Notes under the pieces: generated by a model
The model's database searches: none
Seen by the model: only the letters and a program-made list of their open reading frames with translations
What the model was told of the DNA's origin: nothing
Assembly (NCBI RefSeq): GCF_001672295.1
Contig: NZ_JXMS01000025.1
Span: forward strand, 1-53,747
Direction: 5' to 3'
DNA from: Halodesulfovibrio spirochaetisodalis
GTDB taxonomy: Bacteria; Desulfobacterota; Desulfovibrionia; Desulfovibrionales; Desulfovibrionaceae
Length of the DNA: 53,747 nt
In this document: positions 18,222-26,410 of the stretch, one piece after another
Layout of the letters: the number at the start of each line of letters is the position of its first letter
Numbering within the stretch: the first letter of the stretch is position 1
Program-made: the position numbers and the translations under genes

Positions 18222-19092
18222 CAACCATTTAGTTTTATTGCTCATTAGGTAACAATGATAATGTTCTTACAAAATATCATGGAGATGAAAAAAGCCGCTA
18301 AAATCAGCGTTATTTTAGTTTTATTAAAGAGGTTAGGTTTTTTAAAAGATGAATTATAAGACAATTCTCATTTCAAAATAACGTTTACTATTCTTTTTTA
18401 ACACCTCAGGCTGAAAACAATAGAAAAAACGCCTTATTTTAGCAGATAAACATTATAAAGACGTTATTTTACCATAGCACTGCTTCAACTTTTACAGTTA
18501 CAAACATAAAAACATCATTCAATTCCTGCCAAAGTGTGTATGATTTGCACCATACTTTAGCTAATTATTAGCATTTTCATGTGAGAGCATGCATATAACG
18601 ACTCAATGCAATTTTGCGACAATGACTGTTCGCATTGAAATCAGCCTCACGCTTTAAAAAGAACGTTGTGAGAAAAAAAATGCTCAAAACAAAACACCAC
18701 TCCGAAATTATTTACTTTTTATTTCTTTCACAAATTACATGGTGCCTGCTCTCTATGTATGGTTGAAAATGAAATGCTTGCATCCACCACGTACAACACA
18801 CCGCATTGCATAAAAAAACGGGAGTGATTTTCGCCACTCCCGTCATGCACTGCTGCATAAAAAAACACTCCAACGCACTTTTCAATATGATGTTTTCTCG
18901 ACTCTTTCTGCTTGATAGCCAGCAAATACAAACCGTACTTTAGGATGCTCCCAAAACAAGTCACCACTGCTTGTCTAATTTTTCACCAAGCATTCTACTG
19001 CTGATAATACATTCATTACACATGAATAGGTTTGAGCAGAAACAGTTTGTTCGCTTTTTATTCAGAATTTCTAAAAAAGATGTGACCAACCT
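18222..19092. other. AT-rich intergenic region before the sigma-factor operon
   Basis: About 870 bases with no well-supported gene. It holds a strong minus-strand terminator (18812-18843) and, just ahead of it on that strand, a 25-codon frame from TTG at 18959 to a stop at 18882 (begins MFWEHPKVRFVFAG) with protein-like composition but no ribosome binding site. It must also contain the promoters of lipoprotein B (minus) and the sigma operon (plus). Confidence 0.4.
18812..18843 (-). terminator. Strong minus-strand terminator without an established gene
   Basis: On the minus strand ACGGGAGTG pairs with CACTCCCGT and is followed by TTTTTTT. The only candidate upstream in that direction is a tiny frame at 18882-18959, or an untranslated small RNA. 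Confidence 0.8.
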
Positions 19093-19121
19093 TTAGCCTT
19101 CTTCGTAGTTGTATATATAAT
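19093..19121 (+). promoter_or_regulatory. Possible promoter element overlapping the sigma-factor start codon
   Basis: TATAAT at 19116-19121, preceded by TGTA, looks like an extended -10 box but overlaps the ATG at 19120. If used, its transcript would start inside the annotated gene, so either the box is fortuitous or transcription starts upstream. No Shine-Dalgarno sequence precedes the ATG. Confidence 0.25.
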
Positions 19122-19680
19122 GCTTAGTTTTCCCCGCGCCGACGCCAGCCTACAATCTGACAGCGAAATTGTTGCCTCTATCCGTAAAGGTAACAGGAAT
19201 GCATATGCCTTGCTCGTTAAACGCTATCAGAGCAAGATTTACAGCATTTTCATCCGGTCGCTTCGCTCTGAGGCATTAGCAGCAGAACTTGCACAAGATG
19301 TTTTTTTACGGGCGTTTGAAAAGCTTGATCAATATGCAGCTGATAAAAAATTCTCCACATGGCTCAATGCCATTGCCGTAAACAGGCTCAGGGATTACTG
19401 GCGCAAAGAAGGCGCTACCGCATCGCAGACAGAAGAGTTGGATATTGAACTTATTGACTCTTCCATAGGAACAGAAGAGCAGGTTGAGCGCAGAACAATC
19501 ATGCAGGCTATCCACAAGTTGCCCTGTTTATACAAAGAAGCATTATTACTACGCTATAGAGATGACTACTCTATCCCTGAGGTTGCAGAATCCTTAGGAA
19601 TAGGAACAAGTGCCGCTAAAATGCGACTTAAACGCGGCGTTGAGGCTATTGCCTTACTGGTGGAGGATCACCATGACTAA
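19120..19680 (+). CDS. ECF-type RNA polymerase sigma factor
   Basis: 186 residues. Region 2 is seen in ALLVKRYQSKIYSIFIRSL followed by LAQDVFLRAFEKLDQY and FSTWLNAIAVNRLRDYWRK (about 28-103); region 4 in LPCLYKEALLLRYRDDYSIP followed by AESLGIGTSAAKMRLKRG (about 132-178), a helix-turn-helix for the -35 element. The short linker and lack of region 3 place it in the extracytoplasmic-function class. The ATG at 19120 has no ribosome binding site, yet no other start keeps region 2 intact. The next gene, overlapping by eight bases, encodes a membrane protein that fits the role of its anti-sigma factor. It probably directs transcription of this operon and other envelope genes (inference). Confidence 0.9.
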   Translation: MLSFPRADASLQSDSEIVASIRKGNRNAYALLVKRYQSKIYSIFIRSLRSEALAAELAQDVFLRAFEKLDQYAADKKFSTWLNAIAVNRLRDYWRKEGATASQTEELDIELIDSSIGTEEQVERRTIMQAIHKLPCLYKEALLLRYRDDYSIPEVAESLGIGTSAAKMRLKRGVEAIALLVEDHHD

Positions 19681-20290
19681 ACATGATTTCACTGACATTG
19701 AAACTCAGCTTCGTGACGCATTCCGGAATTCACCGGAAATGCATGACATAGAGGCACCTGAAGACTTTTTATCGAGCGTGATGGAGTCATTGCCGTGTGA
19801 GAGAGAAGAAAAGCACCACACGTCTATGCGTTCCGGCATTATTTCTTTCTGGTCTATGCTCCGCAACGCTATGACCCGACCGGTATCCATCACAACCTCA
19901 CCGCTTCAGGTGATGGCTGCACTACTTATCATTATATGTAGTGTGACAACATACCGTATTCAGTCCGTACCGGAATATACAGCTAGCCACTCTACGGTAC
20001 GATTGCAGCCGGTGGAGTTTACCCTGCCCGACCCTGACAAGGCGTTTACATCTGCCGTTGTTATCGGGTCTTTCAATCACTGGCAGGAAACCGGCTTTGA
20101 AATGAAATACGACACAGAAAAACGTGCATGGATTCTCGAACACGAACTTCCTGCCGGAGAATATCAATACATCTTTCTGGTAGATGGCAATGCCCCTGTC
20201 TCTGACCCTTCGGCAGCTCTGTATGTAAACGACAGCTTCGGGAATCAGAATGCTTTACTGCAAGTCCGCGGAGCTATGCATGAACTTTAG
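19673..20290 (+). CDS. Probable membrane anti-sigma factor with a CBM48/AMPK-like glycan-binding domain
   Basis: 205 residues; ATG at 19673 with GGAGG six bases upstream, overlapping the sigma gene. An N-terminal cytoplasmic part (about 1-80) with many acidic and helical residues could hold the sigma factor, although no zinc-binding HxxxCxxC anti-sigma motif is seen. One membrane helix follows (about 79-97, QVMAALLIIICSVTT). The periplasmic part carries a domain of the CBM48/AMPK glycogen-binding type: VVIGSFNHWQETGFEMKYD, then WILEHELPAGEYQYIFLVDG and DPSAALYVNDSFGNQNALLQV (about 122-200). That family binds alpha-glucans in other proteins. A sugar-sensing or cell-wall-glycan-sensing anti-sigma factor is inferred from order and topology, not shown. 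Confidence 0.75.
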   Translation: MTKHDFTDIETQLRDAFRNSPEMHDIEAPEDFLSSVMESLPCEREEKHHTSMRSGIISFWSMLRNAMTRPVSITTSPLQVMAALLIIICSVTTYRIQSVPEYTASHSTVRLQPVEFTLPDPDKAFTSAVVIGSFNHWQETGFEMKYDTEKRAWILEHELPAGEYQYIFLVDGNAPVSDPSAALYVNDSFGNQNALLQVRGAMHEL

Positions 20291-21074
20291 CATCCGATCT
20301 TTTTTGTTCAGCATTGTGTTTGTACTCAGCTGCGCCTTGCAACCAGCGAATGCTGTTGCTCAGCACCATTCACTCCAGCCAAACAAACAGGAGCTAGCAA
20401 GCCTTGTGGCGCAAGCGCAGACTATTGCCGTTGACGATCGAGTGCTTCTGGCTGTTCTGAAAGGCGTGTATACTTCAAAAATTTCAAAAGAATGTGCCGT
20501 TAATTTACTTGCTGCCATTATTAGAACGCATAAAGACGGTCTTCCTGTATCCATTCTGGAAGCAAAAATTAATGAAGGGCTTGCCAAGAAAGTTCCGGTG
20601 GAAATTATCTGTACCGTTATTAGGCGCATATCTGAAGACATGGATTTTTCCAGAAAGCTCATCGCGCAATACCAAAGTGCTCCCCTTTCCGTACAAGAAA
20701 TGCAGACAATGGTTGAAGCACTGGAACAACTGCAGGACAACACTCAGGTTCGGGATTTCTTTGCCCGTTACAAACAGATACCGGTTGCCATACGTATTGA
20801 GGGCATAAAAACATACTCTCTCTTGCAACAGGCTGGAGGAAGCCCCAAGCGGCTTCGCCCCCTCATGGCTGAAGTCATGAAGAACGAAACACGATTGCAA
20901 CGTTGGAAAGAGCTGCCACAGCTTCTTGCAATTGCATTACGCACCGGTATTGAACCTGATATTTTTATACAAAAAGCGGTTGCTGCCATTAAAAAAAATA
21001 AGGCACCGCATGAACTTAGTCGCGAGTTCTCTTTGCAACCTCGAAATCTCGGAATTTCAACTAAATCTAACTGA
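20280..21074 (+). CDS. Exported all-helical protein of unknown function
   Basis: 264 residues; ATG at 20280 follows GGAG and overlaps the previous gene by 11 bases. The signal peptide is clear (MNFSIRSFLFSIVFVLSC, cleavage probably after ANA or AVA near residue 28). The mature protein is helical throughout with a repeating pattern of about 35-40 residues (VDDRVLLAVLKGVYTSKIS, LPVSILEAKINEGLAKKVP) that recalls helical repeat proteins, but no family is recognised. Its place between an anti-sigma factor and a TPR lipoprotein suggests an envelope-stress or cell-surface function under control of the sigma factor. Confidence 0.7.
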   Translation: MNFSIRSFLFSIVFVLSCALQPANAVAQHHSLQPNKQELASLVAQAQTIAVDDRVLLAVLKGVYTSKISKECAVNLLAAIIRTHKDGLPVSILEAKINEGLAKKVPVEIICTVIRRISEDMDFSRKLIAQYQSAPLSVQEMQTMVEALEQLQDNTQVRDFFARYKQIPVAIRIEGIKTYSLLQQAGGSPKRLRPLMAEVMKNETRLQRWKELPQLLAIALRTGIEPDIFIQKAVAAIKKNKAPHELSREFSLQPRNLGISTKSN

Positions 21075-21124
21075 TGTTCGGGACATTCTGCACCGTCCAC
21101 CCTGCAACACGATTGAGAGTAGTC

Positions 21125-22096
21125 ATGATCATGCTCAAAAAACTGTACTGTTTTTTATTACTTGGAATATTTATTATTGGCTCAACTGCCTGCACCAGCC
21201 TGAAAGGTGAGTATTACCTTAAAATGGCTCGCTACGACGAAGGGGAAAAGCAGATAAGACAAGCGCTAGCTGAGGCTCCTGAAGACCCATCAGCTAACTA
21301 CTATCTCGGGCGCTTACTGCTTGCTCAGGACAAACCGGAAAAGGCACTTCCATTATTCAAAAAAGCAATAAAGCTGAAGAATGACGACGATGATTACCAC
21401 TTTTGGCTCGGTATCACCTACTGGGCGATTATGGACTATAAAAATGAGAGAAAATGCTACCTGAAAGCGCTCTCGTTAAATCCGCGTTCTACCTATGCTC
21501 ATTTGTATCTCGGGCATAACTATTTGGATAACAAGGAATGGAAGAACGCTCACGACCAGTACAAACTCGTACTCAAAAGAGATAAATACGATCCAGAAGC
21601 CCTGTATAATATTTCAGCAGCGTTAGGCGGATTGAAAAAAAGCAAAGAAGAACACAAGGCATTACTTACCTACTTAAAATATTACCCAGACGGACAGCTT
21701 GCCCTGAAAGCTGTTGACCGCCTTAACGCCATTGGCGATTTCTCTTGGAGAAACAGCTACATTGGCAAACGTAGAGTAAGTTTTATTTCTGTAAAGTTTA
21801 AAAAGGGAACAGCGCAAATCATATCTGAAAGCCGCCCTTCCTTACAGCTACTTGGTTCAATGTTAAAGAATTCACCGAAATTACGGGTTAATATTGTTGT
21901 TTATGCAAAAGGGAAAACGTCTCTTGCCAAGCAACGAGCATTAGCCGTCAAGAAATATATCCTTGGATACATTCCAGACGTCGAAAAACAACAACTGATC
22001 CTCAGCTGGTTCGGCACTTCTGAAAAAGTTCGTGCAGGAAAGCGCGCCCTGTACTTGCCGGAGTCAGTTCAGTTCATCACTCACATCAACAACTAG
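21125..22096 (+). CDS. TPR lipoprotein with an OmpA-like C-terminal domain
   Basis: 323 residues. ATG at 21125 is preceded by GAGAG; a second ATG six bases on is also possible. Signal peptide with a lipobox-like STAC (cysteine near residue 23). Residues about 30-190 form four to five TPR motifs (ADPSANYYLGRLLL-like, DDYHFWLGITYWAIMDY, STYAHLYLGHNYLDNKEWKN, DPEALYNISAALGGLKKSKE). The C-terminal 100 residues (VKFKKGTAQIISESRPSLQL, LRVNIVVYAKGKTSLAKQRA) look like a divergent OmpA/MotB peptidoglycan-binding fold, recognised from the pattern only. It probably works in the periplasm as a scaffold anchored to a membrane and the cell wall. Cotranscribed with the sigma-factor genes by spacing. Confidence 0.75.
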   Translation: MIMLKKLYCFLLLGIFIIGSTACTSLKGEYYLKMARYDEGEKQIRQALAEAPEDPSANYYLGRLLLAQDKPEKALPLFKKAIKLKNDDDDYHFWLGITYWAIMDYKNERKCYLKALSLNPRSTYAHLYLGHNYLDNKEWKNAHDQYKLVLKRDKYDPEALYNISAALGGLKKSKEEHKALLTYLKYYPDGQLALKAVDRLNAIGDFSWRNSYIGKRRVSFISVKFKKGTAQIISESRPSLQLLGSMLKNSPKLRVNIVVYAKGKTSLAKQRALAVKKYILGYIPDVEKQQLILSWFGTSEKVRAGKRALYLPESVQFITHINN

Positions 22097-22104
22097 GATT
22101 TGGT

Positions 22105-23148
22105 ATGAAAACTAAGTCGCTCTCACTCAACGCACTGTTACTGATACTTGTTTTACTCTGCGCCACCACAGTGCACGTATTCGCTGAAGATACAACTACC
22201 GGAACTGATACAACATCAGCATCAGAGTCTACAGATACTTCTACTGATTCAACGACTGATGCTGACACAGCTGGCACTACTGATACCGACACTGCTACAG
22301 ATACAGATTCTTCTACAACAGACACTGCCACTGACTCTGATACAACTACCGATACTTCTGACACTACTACAGGAACGGAGACTGATGACCCTGCAGACGA
22401 AGTGGGGATGTTTTCAAACCCGACACAAGCTGCAAAGGCTGAAGCTATTGCAGCTGCTGCTGCAAAGCAAACAAGTCCAGCAGTAGATGCAGCTTTAAGT
22501 GCTGTACAGGATGCTGAGCAGGCACTTGCGAACGCAACTCAGACGGATGATCCTGCTGCTGTTGCCGCTGCAGAAGAAAGTCTCCAAGCTGCCAAAGCTG
22601 CAGCACATGCTGCCATGGCAGCTGCTACCTCTGTTACCACAGCAGACATTGCTGCTATGCGAGACGCTAACATGGGCTGGGGAGAAATTGCCCGAGAACT
22701 CGGTGTACACCCTAGCGTGCTCGGCAAAGCCAATGCCAGAGGTCTAGCTAAAAATCAAAAAGCCAACCAACAGGATCGCGCAGAAGCAAGAGCGCAACGT
22801 GCTGAAGCTCGTACACAAGCAAAAGCTACCCGCGCTACAGCACGTATGAATCGTGCACAGGCACGCGTTGACCGTGCTACCGCTCGTAACACCCAAAAAG
22901 GCTACTCCACTGCTCCAGGCGCTAAAGCAGGCAGATCCGGCGATAGCAAAGCTGTCGGCCTTGGACAGTCCAAGCAAGGTTCCCGTAGCGCAAGTTCCGG
23001 CAATTCCGGCAAAGGTGGGGGAAATGGCGGAAACAATGGTAACGGAGCCAGCGGCAATGGTAGCGCTAAAGGCAACGGTAAAGGTGGCAGCAACAGCGGC
23101 GGTAACGGCAAAGGTGGAGGAAACGGCGGCGGTAACGGCAAAAAATAA
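22105..23148 (+). CDS. Secreted low-complexity protein with a GWGEIARELGVHPS motif
   Basis: 347 residues; ATG at 22105, AGGA upstream, eight bases after the previous stop. Signal peptide cut after VFA (about residue 27). Then a threonine/serine/aspartate-rich stretch (28-93), an alanine-rich helix (108-177), the block MGWGEIARELGVHPSVLGKA (about 190-209), an arginine/alanine-rich helix (215-262), and a glycine/asparagine/lysine tail. From memory, the GWGxIAxxxGVHPxxLG block recurs in secreted proteins of Desulfovibrio and relatives, always without known function. The layout suggests a flexible, basic, surface or matrix protein, perhaps nucleic-acid or polysaccharide binding. It ends the sigma-factor operon. 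Confidence 0.75.
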   Translation: MKTKSLSLNALLLILVLLCATTVHVFAEDTTTGTDTTSASESTDTSTDSTTDADTAGTTDTDTATDTDSSTTDTATDSDTTTDTSDTTTGTETDDPADEVGMFSNPTQAAKAEAIAAAAAKQTSPAVDAALSAVQDAEQALANATQTDDPAAVAAAEESLQAAKAAAHAAMAAATSVTTADIAAMRDANMGWGEIARELGVHPSVLGKANARGLAKNQKANQQDRAEARAQRAEARTQAKATRATARMNRAQARVDRATARNTQKGYSTAPGAKAGRSGDSKAVGLGQSKQGSRSASSGNSGKGGGNGGNNGNGASGNGSAKGNGKGGSNSGGNGKGGGNGGGNGKK

Positions 23149-23279
23149 CTAATTTTATGTAACGGCAGCTCAACACTGTGGAACTGAATTGCTCAGGATA
23201 GCGTAACGCTTGGAAATGCACCTCTCTTTGCTTTATGCTACCGAACCACTCACCCGACAACAGCGGGCTGCCAATAATG

Positions 23280-23314
23280 AAGCTCTTAGCAGTAACCTGC
23301 TAAGAGCTTTTTTA
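23280..23314 (+). terminator. Terminator of the sigma-factor operon
   Basis: A 13-bp perfect stem (AAGCTCTTAGCAG at 23280-23292 with 23297-23309) around TAAC, followed by TTTTTA. The minus strand lacks a T-run here, so the RND genes need another terminator. Confidence 0.92.
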
Positions 23315-23320
23315 TTCAAC

Positions 23321-26300
23321 CTATGAACTCTTTTCGTCCAAAACAGACGCATCCCATCTGTACTTGGAAAAGTTAATGCGAAAGAGTGTGGAATACAGAA
23401 CAGGACACAGTATCAACGTCAGCCCGCTGGCAACAGCCAGACCGGATACCATTAACACAGCCATAGGACGCCACATTCCGCCACCGGATACAATTAACGG
23501 CACCAGCCCTACTATGGTTGTGATAGTCGTCATAATAATAGGTCTGGAACGTTGCAATCCAGATAAAACCAATGCGTCCTCAATATCAATGCCGCTTTTT
23601 GCCAGCAAATCAATCCTATCCAGAAGCATAATTGCGTTATTAACAATAATACCGAGTAAGCTGATTAATCCCAACAATGGCATAAAACCAAACGGTTGAC
23701 CTGTCAGGAGCATACCGGGGGCGACCCCAATCATCATTGGCGGTAACGTCAGCAAGATAATCAACGGCTTACGTATGGAGTTAAACTGAGCAACGAGCAC
23801 AAGAATCAACAGCCCCATAGCAAGAGGCATATTTTGCATTAACGCTGCCTGCGCTTTCCTGCTCTCCTCATCCTCACCACCGACTTCCAACGTATAGTTT
23901 AGCGGCCATTCATCAGATTCCATAAGCGCTTTGAGCTTAGGTTGAACATCTTTGAGTACATCAGAGGCATACCGGCCAAAGACATCAGCCATCACAGTCA
24001 TTGTACGCACCTCGTCCCTGCGCCGCACATTGGAAGGTTGCCACGTAAAATATGCATTGGCGACTTGCGCTAAAGGAACGCTCCGTTTTTCTGTATAGGA
24101 ATAAACATTCATGGCGGGAATTTTGTCTGCCTGATCCCGATAATCGTCGTCAGATCGCAGAACAATAGGGATAACAGTATCACCATCACGAAAATCGGAA
24201 ACCGGTAATTCAGACATTTGCATCTGCATAGACATGGCAATGTCCTGACTACTTAATCCGGCACGGCGCGCGCTGTCCTGATTAACATCAATAACAAATT
24301 CCTTTGTCCACTCTCCCCAGTCATCCCAGACAACGGTGACTCCTTCCTCACTCATCAGGATTTTGCCAATCTGTTCGCGCAGGTCATACAATGTTTCTAT
24401 ACTGTCTCCCGCTACCCGCAGCTCAATGGAAGCGCCTGCTGGCGGCCCAAGCATCATCTTTTTTAATCTGAAGCGTGTGTCTGGAAAGTTTTCAATTAAC
24501 TCCTGCTCCGTTTTCTCCAAAAAGCTATCCAGATGATCAAAAGAATCTATGTTAACAATAAGCGTAGCCAGATTTTCATTCTGCTGTTCAAGATCAAGCG
24601 GCAGATACCACCTAGGCCCGCCTGTTCCCACAAAGGTCAGTACAGACTCGAACTCCGGCTGCTTCATAAGGAACTTTTCAAGCTTTTCGTATCGACGCCC
24701 TGTGGCTCGAATGTCTGTTCCATATGGTTGCCAGAAGTCGACCATAAATTGCCCGCGCTCATTGGGGGGGAAAAAGATATTAGGAACAGACCTGAAGCCC
24801 GTAACTGCAAGCGCAAAAAGCCCGAACACCAAAAGCAACGTCAACAGTCTGTGTTTAAGAGCTAACAGCAAAACTTTGCGATACATGGTGTAAAGCCTGC
24901 CAGAAAAGCTCTCTGTGCTCGGCTGTGGTTTGAGTATGTAGTAGCACATCATCGGAACCATAGTCATGGACAATAGCCATGACGCCGCCAGAGTAAGGGA
25001 AATTACAACAAATAATGACCGGCAGTATTCTCCTGCCGCACTCGGAGCCAGCGGGATAGGTAGAAAGGCAAAAATGGTTGTTAAGCTGGCGGCTAGCAAT
25101 GGGAAAGAAAGCTCATTCGCAGTGCTTCCAACAGCCTGTTTTCGATCAAGCCCTGCTTCCATTTTTACCAGTATGTTTTCGCTGACAACAACACCGTTAT
25201 CCACAAGAATACCCAAAGCAATGATCATGGCTGCAATAGATATTCGTTCGAGCATCACATCAAATAAGGGCATAAAAATAAGGGCAGTAAGCATTGCCAT
25301 AGGCACAAGCGTGCCACAAATTATTCCCACACGAAAACCGGCAAACAGCAGCATCACGATTATGACAAAAATAAATGCCTGAACAAGATTTATGAGAAAG
25401 TCGAATATAGACGTCTTAACGTATTCAGGCGTGTAAATAGCCATTTCCAGATCAAGACCAGCAGGGAGTTCTTTATTTATATTGTCCAGCAATGCTGTAA
25501 GCTGCTCTCCAAGCTTAATGATATTGTTTCCCACTTTCATACTGACAGCCAACAAAACAGCCGGCTTCCCGTTGTAGCGCACCATAATCGTTGGAGGGTC
25601 AACAAATCCCCTTTTAACATTGGCAATATCGGAAAGCGCAACACTTTCTTTCCCGCCCGGATATCTCAGCGAGAGCCTTCGGATGTCATCTACATTCTTA
25701 AATTCACCTGTGGAGCGTATATTAATGCGCTCAGGATCATCATAGACCTGCCCGCTCGGCTTAATAATATTCTGTGCTTGAATAACTGTTGCCAGTGCAA
25801 AAGGGCTGAGTCCTAACTCCGCGAACCGTGCGTTAGAAAATTCAATAAAGACCCTTTCCTCCTGCTCTCCCCAGAACTCCACCTTAGAAACTGTCTGGTG
25901 ACGAAGAATTTGGTTACGGACAATATCGGCTTCGTCCTTCATTTCCCGATATGTATAGCCGTCACTGGTCAGTGCGATAAGAAAACCGAAAACATCCCCG
26001 AATTCATCGTTTACAAAAGGAACAGAAGCTTCAGCCGGAAGCATAGGAATAGTGTCATCAACTTTATTCCGTAATTTTTGCCACACGGGCGCAACATTAC
26101 GTATGCTCTCAAAAATATTTACTTCTATTATGGAAAGTCCGGTTAATGACTGTGACTCGATATAGTCAATTTCTCCCATTTCCCGAATCTTTTCTTCCAG
26201 TTTGTCAGTGACAAGCTCTTCTACTTTTTGCGGAGAGGCACCAGGGAATTGGGTAGTGATTACTGCAGTACGAACGATAAAATCTGGGTCTTCCTGGCGA

Positions 26301-26398
26301 GGAATAGTAGCAAGAGTGATGACGCCTGCAACAGCAATGATCACAAACATTGCGATTGAAGTAATGTTATTGCGTAGACTCCATTCAGTAATATTCAT
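23321..26398 (-). CDS. RND-family efflux transporter (inner-membrane pump)
   Basis: 1025 residues; ATG at 26398 preferred over the GTG two codons earlier because AGGGG is then about ten bases away. Twelve membrane helices in the usual RND arrangement, with two large periplasmic loops after helices 1 and 7. Typical signatures: IPRQEDPDFIVRTAVITTQF near the N-terminus, FPGASPQKVEELVTDKLE, and the proton-relay helix ALGILVDNGVVVSENI with its aspartate. The IPRQEDP variant marks the subgroup seen in many marine proteobacteria rather than AcrB itself. It works with the lipoprotein fusion protein encoded directly upstream. No outer-membrane channel gene is adjacent, so a TolC from elsewhere, possibly the one at 4692, must complete the pump. 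Substrate cannot be told. Confidence 0.95.
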   Translation of the reverse strand: MNITEWSLRNNITSIAMFVIIAVAGVITLATIPRQEDPDFIVRTAVITTQFPGASPQKVEELVTDKLEEKIREMGEIDYIESQSLTGLSIIEVNIFESIRNVAPVWQKLRNKVDDTIPMLPAEASVPFVNDEFGDVFGFLIALTSDGYTYREMKDEADIVRNQILRHQTVSKVEFWGEQEERVFIEFSNARFAELGLSPFALATVIQAQNIIKPSGQVYDDPERINIRSTGEFKNVDDIRRLSLRYPGGKESVALSDIANVKRGFVDPPTIMVRYNGKPAVLLAVSMKVGNNIIKLGEQLTALLDNINKELPAGLDLEMAIYTPEYVKTSIFDFLINLVQAFIFVIIVMLLFAGFRVGIICGTLVPMAMLTALIFMPLFDVMLERISIAAMIIALGILVDNGVVVSENILVKMEAGLDRKQAVGSTANELSFPLLAASLTTIFAFLPIPLAPSAAGEYCRSLFVVISLTLAASWLLSMTMVPMMCYYILKPQPSTESFSGRLYTMYRKVLLLALKHRLLTLLLVFGLFALAVTGFRSVPNIFFPPNERGQFMVDFWQPYGTDIRATGRRYEKLEKFLMKQPEFESVLTFVGTGGPRWYLPLDLEQQNENLATLIVNIDSFDHLDSFLEKTEQELIENFPDTRFRLKKMMLGPPAGASIELRVAGDSIETLYDLREQIGKILMSEEGVTVVWDDWGEWTKEFVIDVNQDSARRAGLSSQDIAMSMQMQMSELPVSDFRDGDTVIPIVLRSDDDYRDQADKIPAMNVYSYTEKRSVPLAQVANAYFTWQPSNVRRRDEVRTMTVMADVFGRYASDVLKDVQPKLKALMESDEWPLNYTLEVGGEDEESRKAQAALMQNMPLAMGLLILVLVAQFNSIRKPLIILLTLPPMMIGVAPGMLLTGQPFGFMPLLGLISLLGIIVNNAIMLLDRIDLLAKSGIDIEDALVLSGLQRSRPIIMTTITTIVGLVPLIVSGGGMWRPMAVLMVSGLAVASGLTLILCPVLYSTLFRINFSKYRWDASVLDEKSS

Positions 26399-26410
26399 TG
26401 CCACTGTCCC

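Noticed and set aside
22902-23141. Minus-strand proline/leucine-rich frame
   Set aside because: Shadow of the glycine/asparagine-rich tail of the exported protein on the plus strand.
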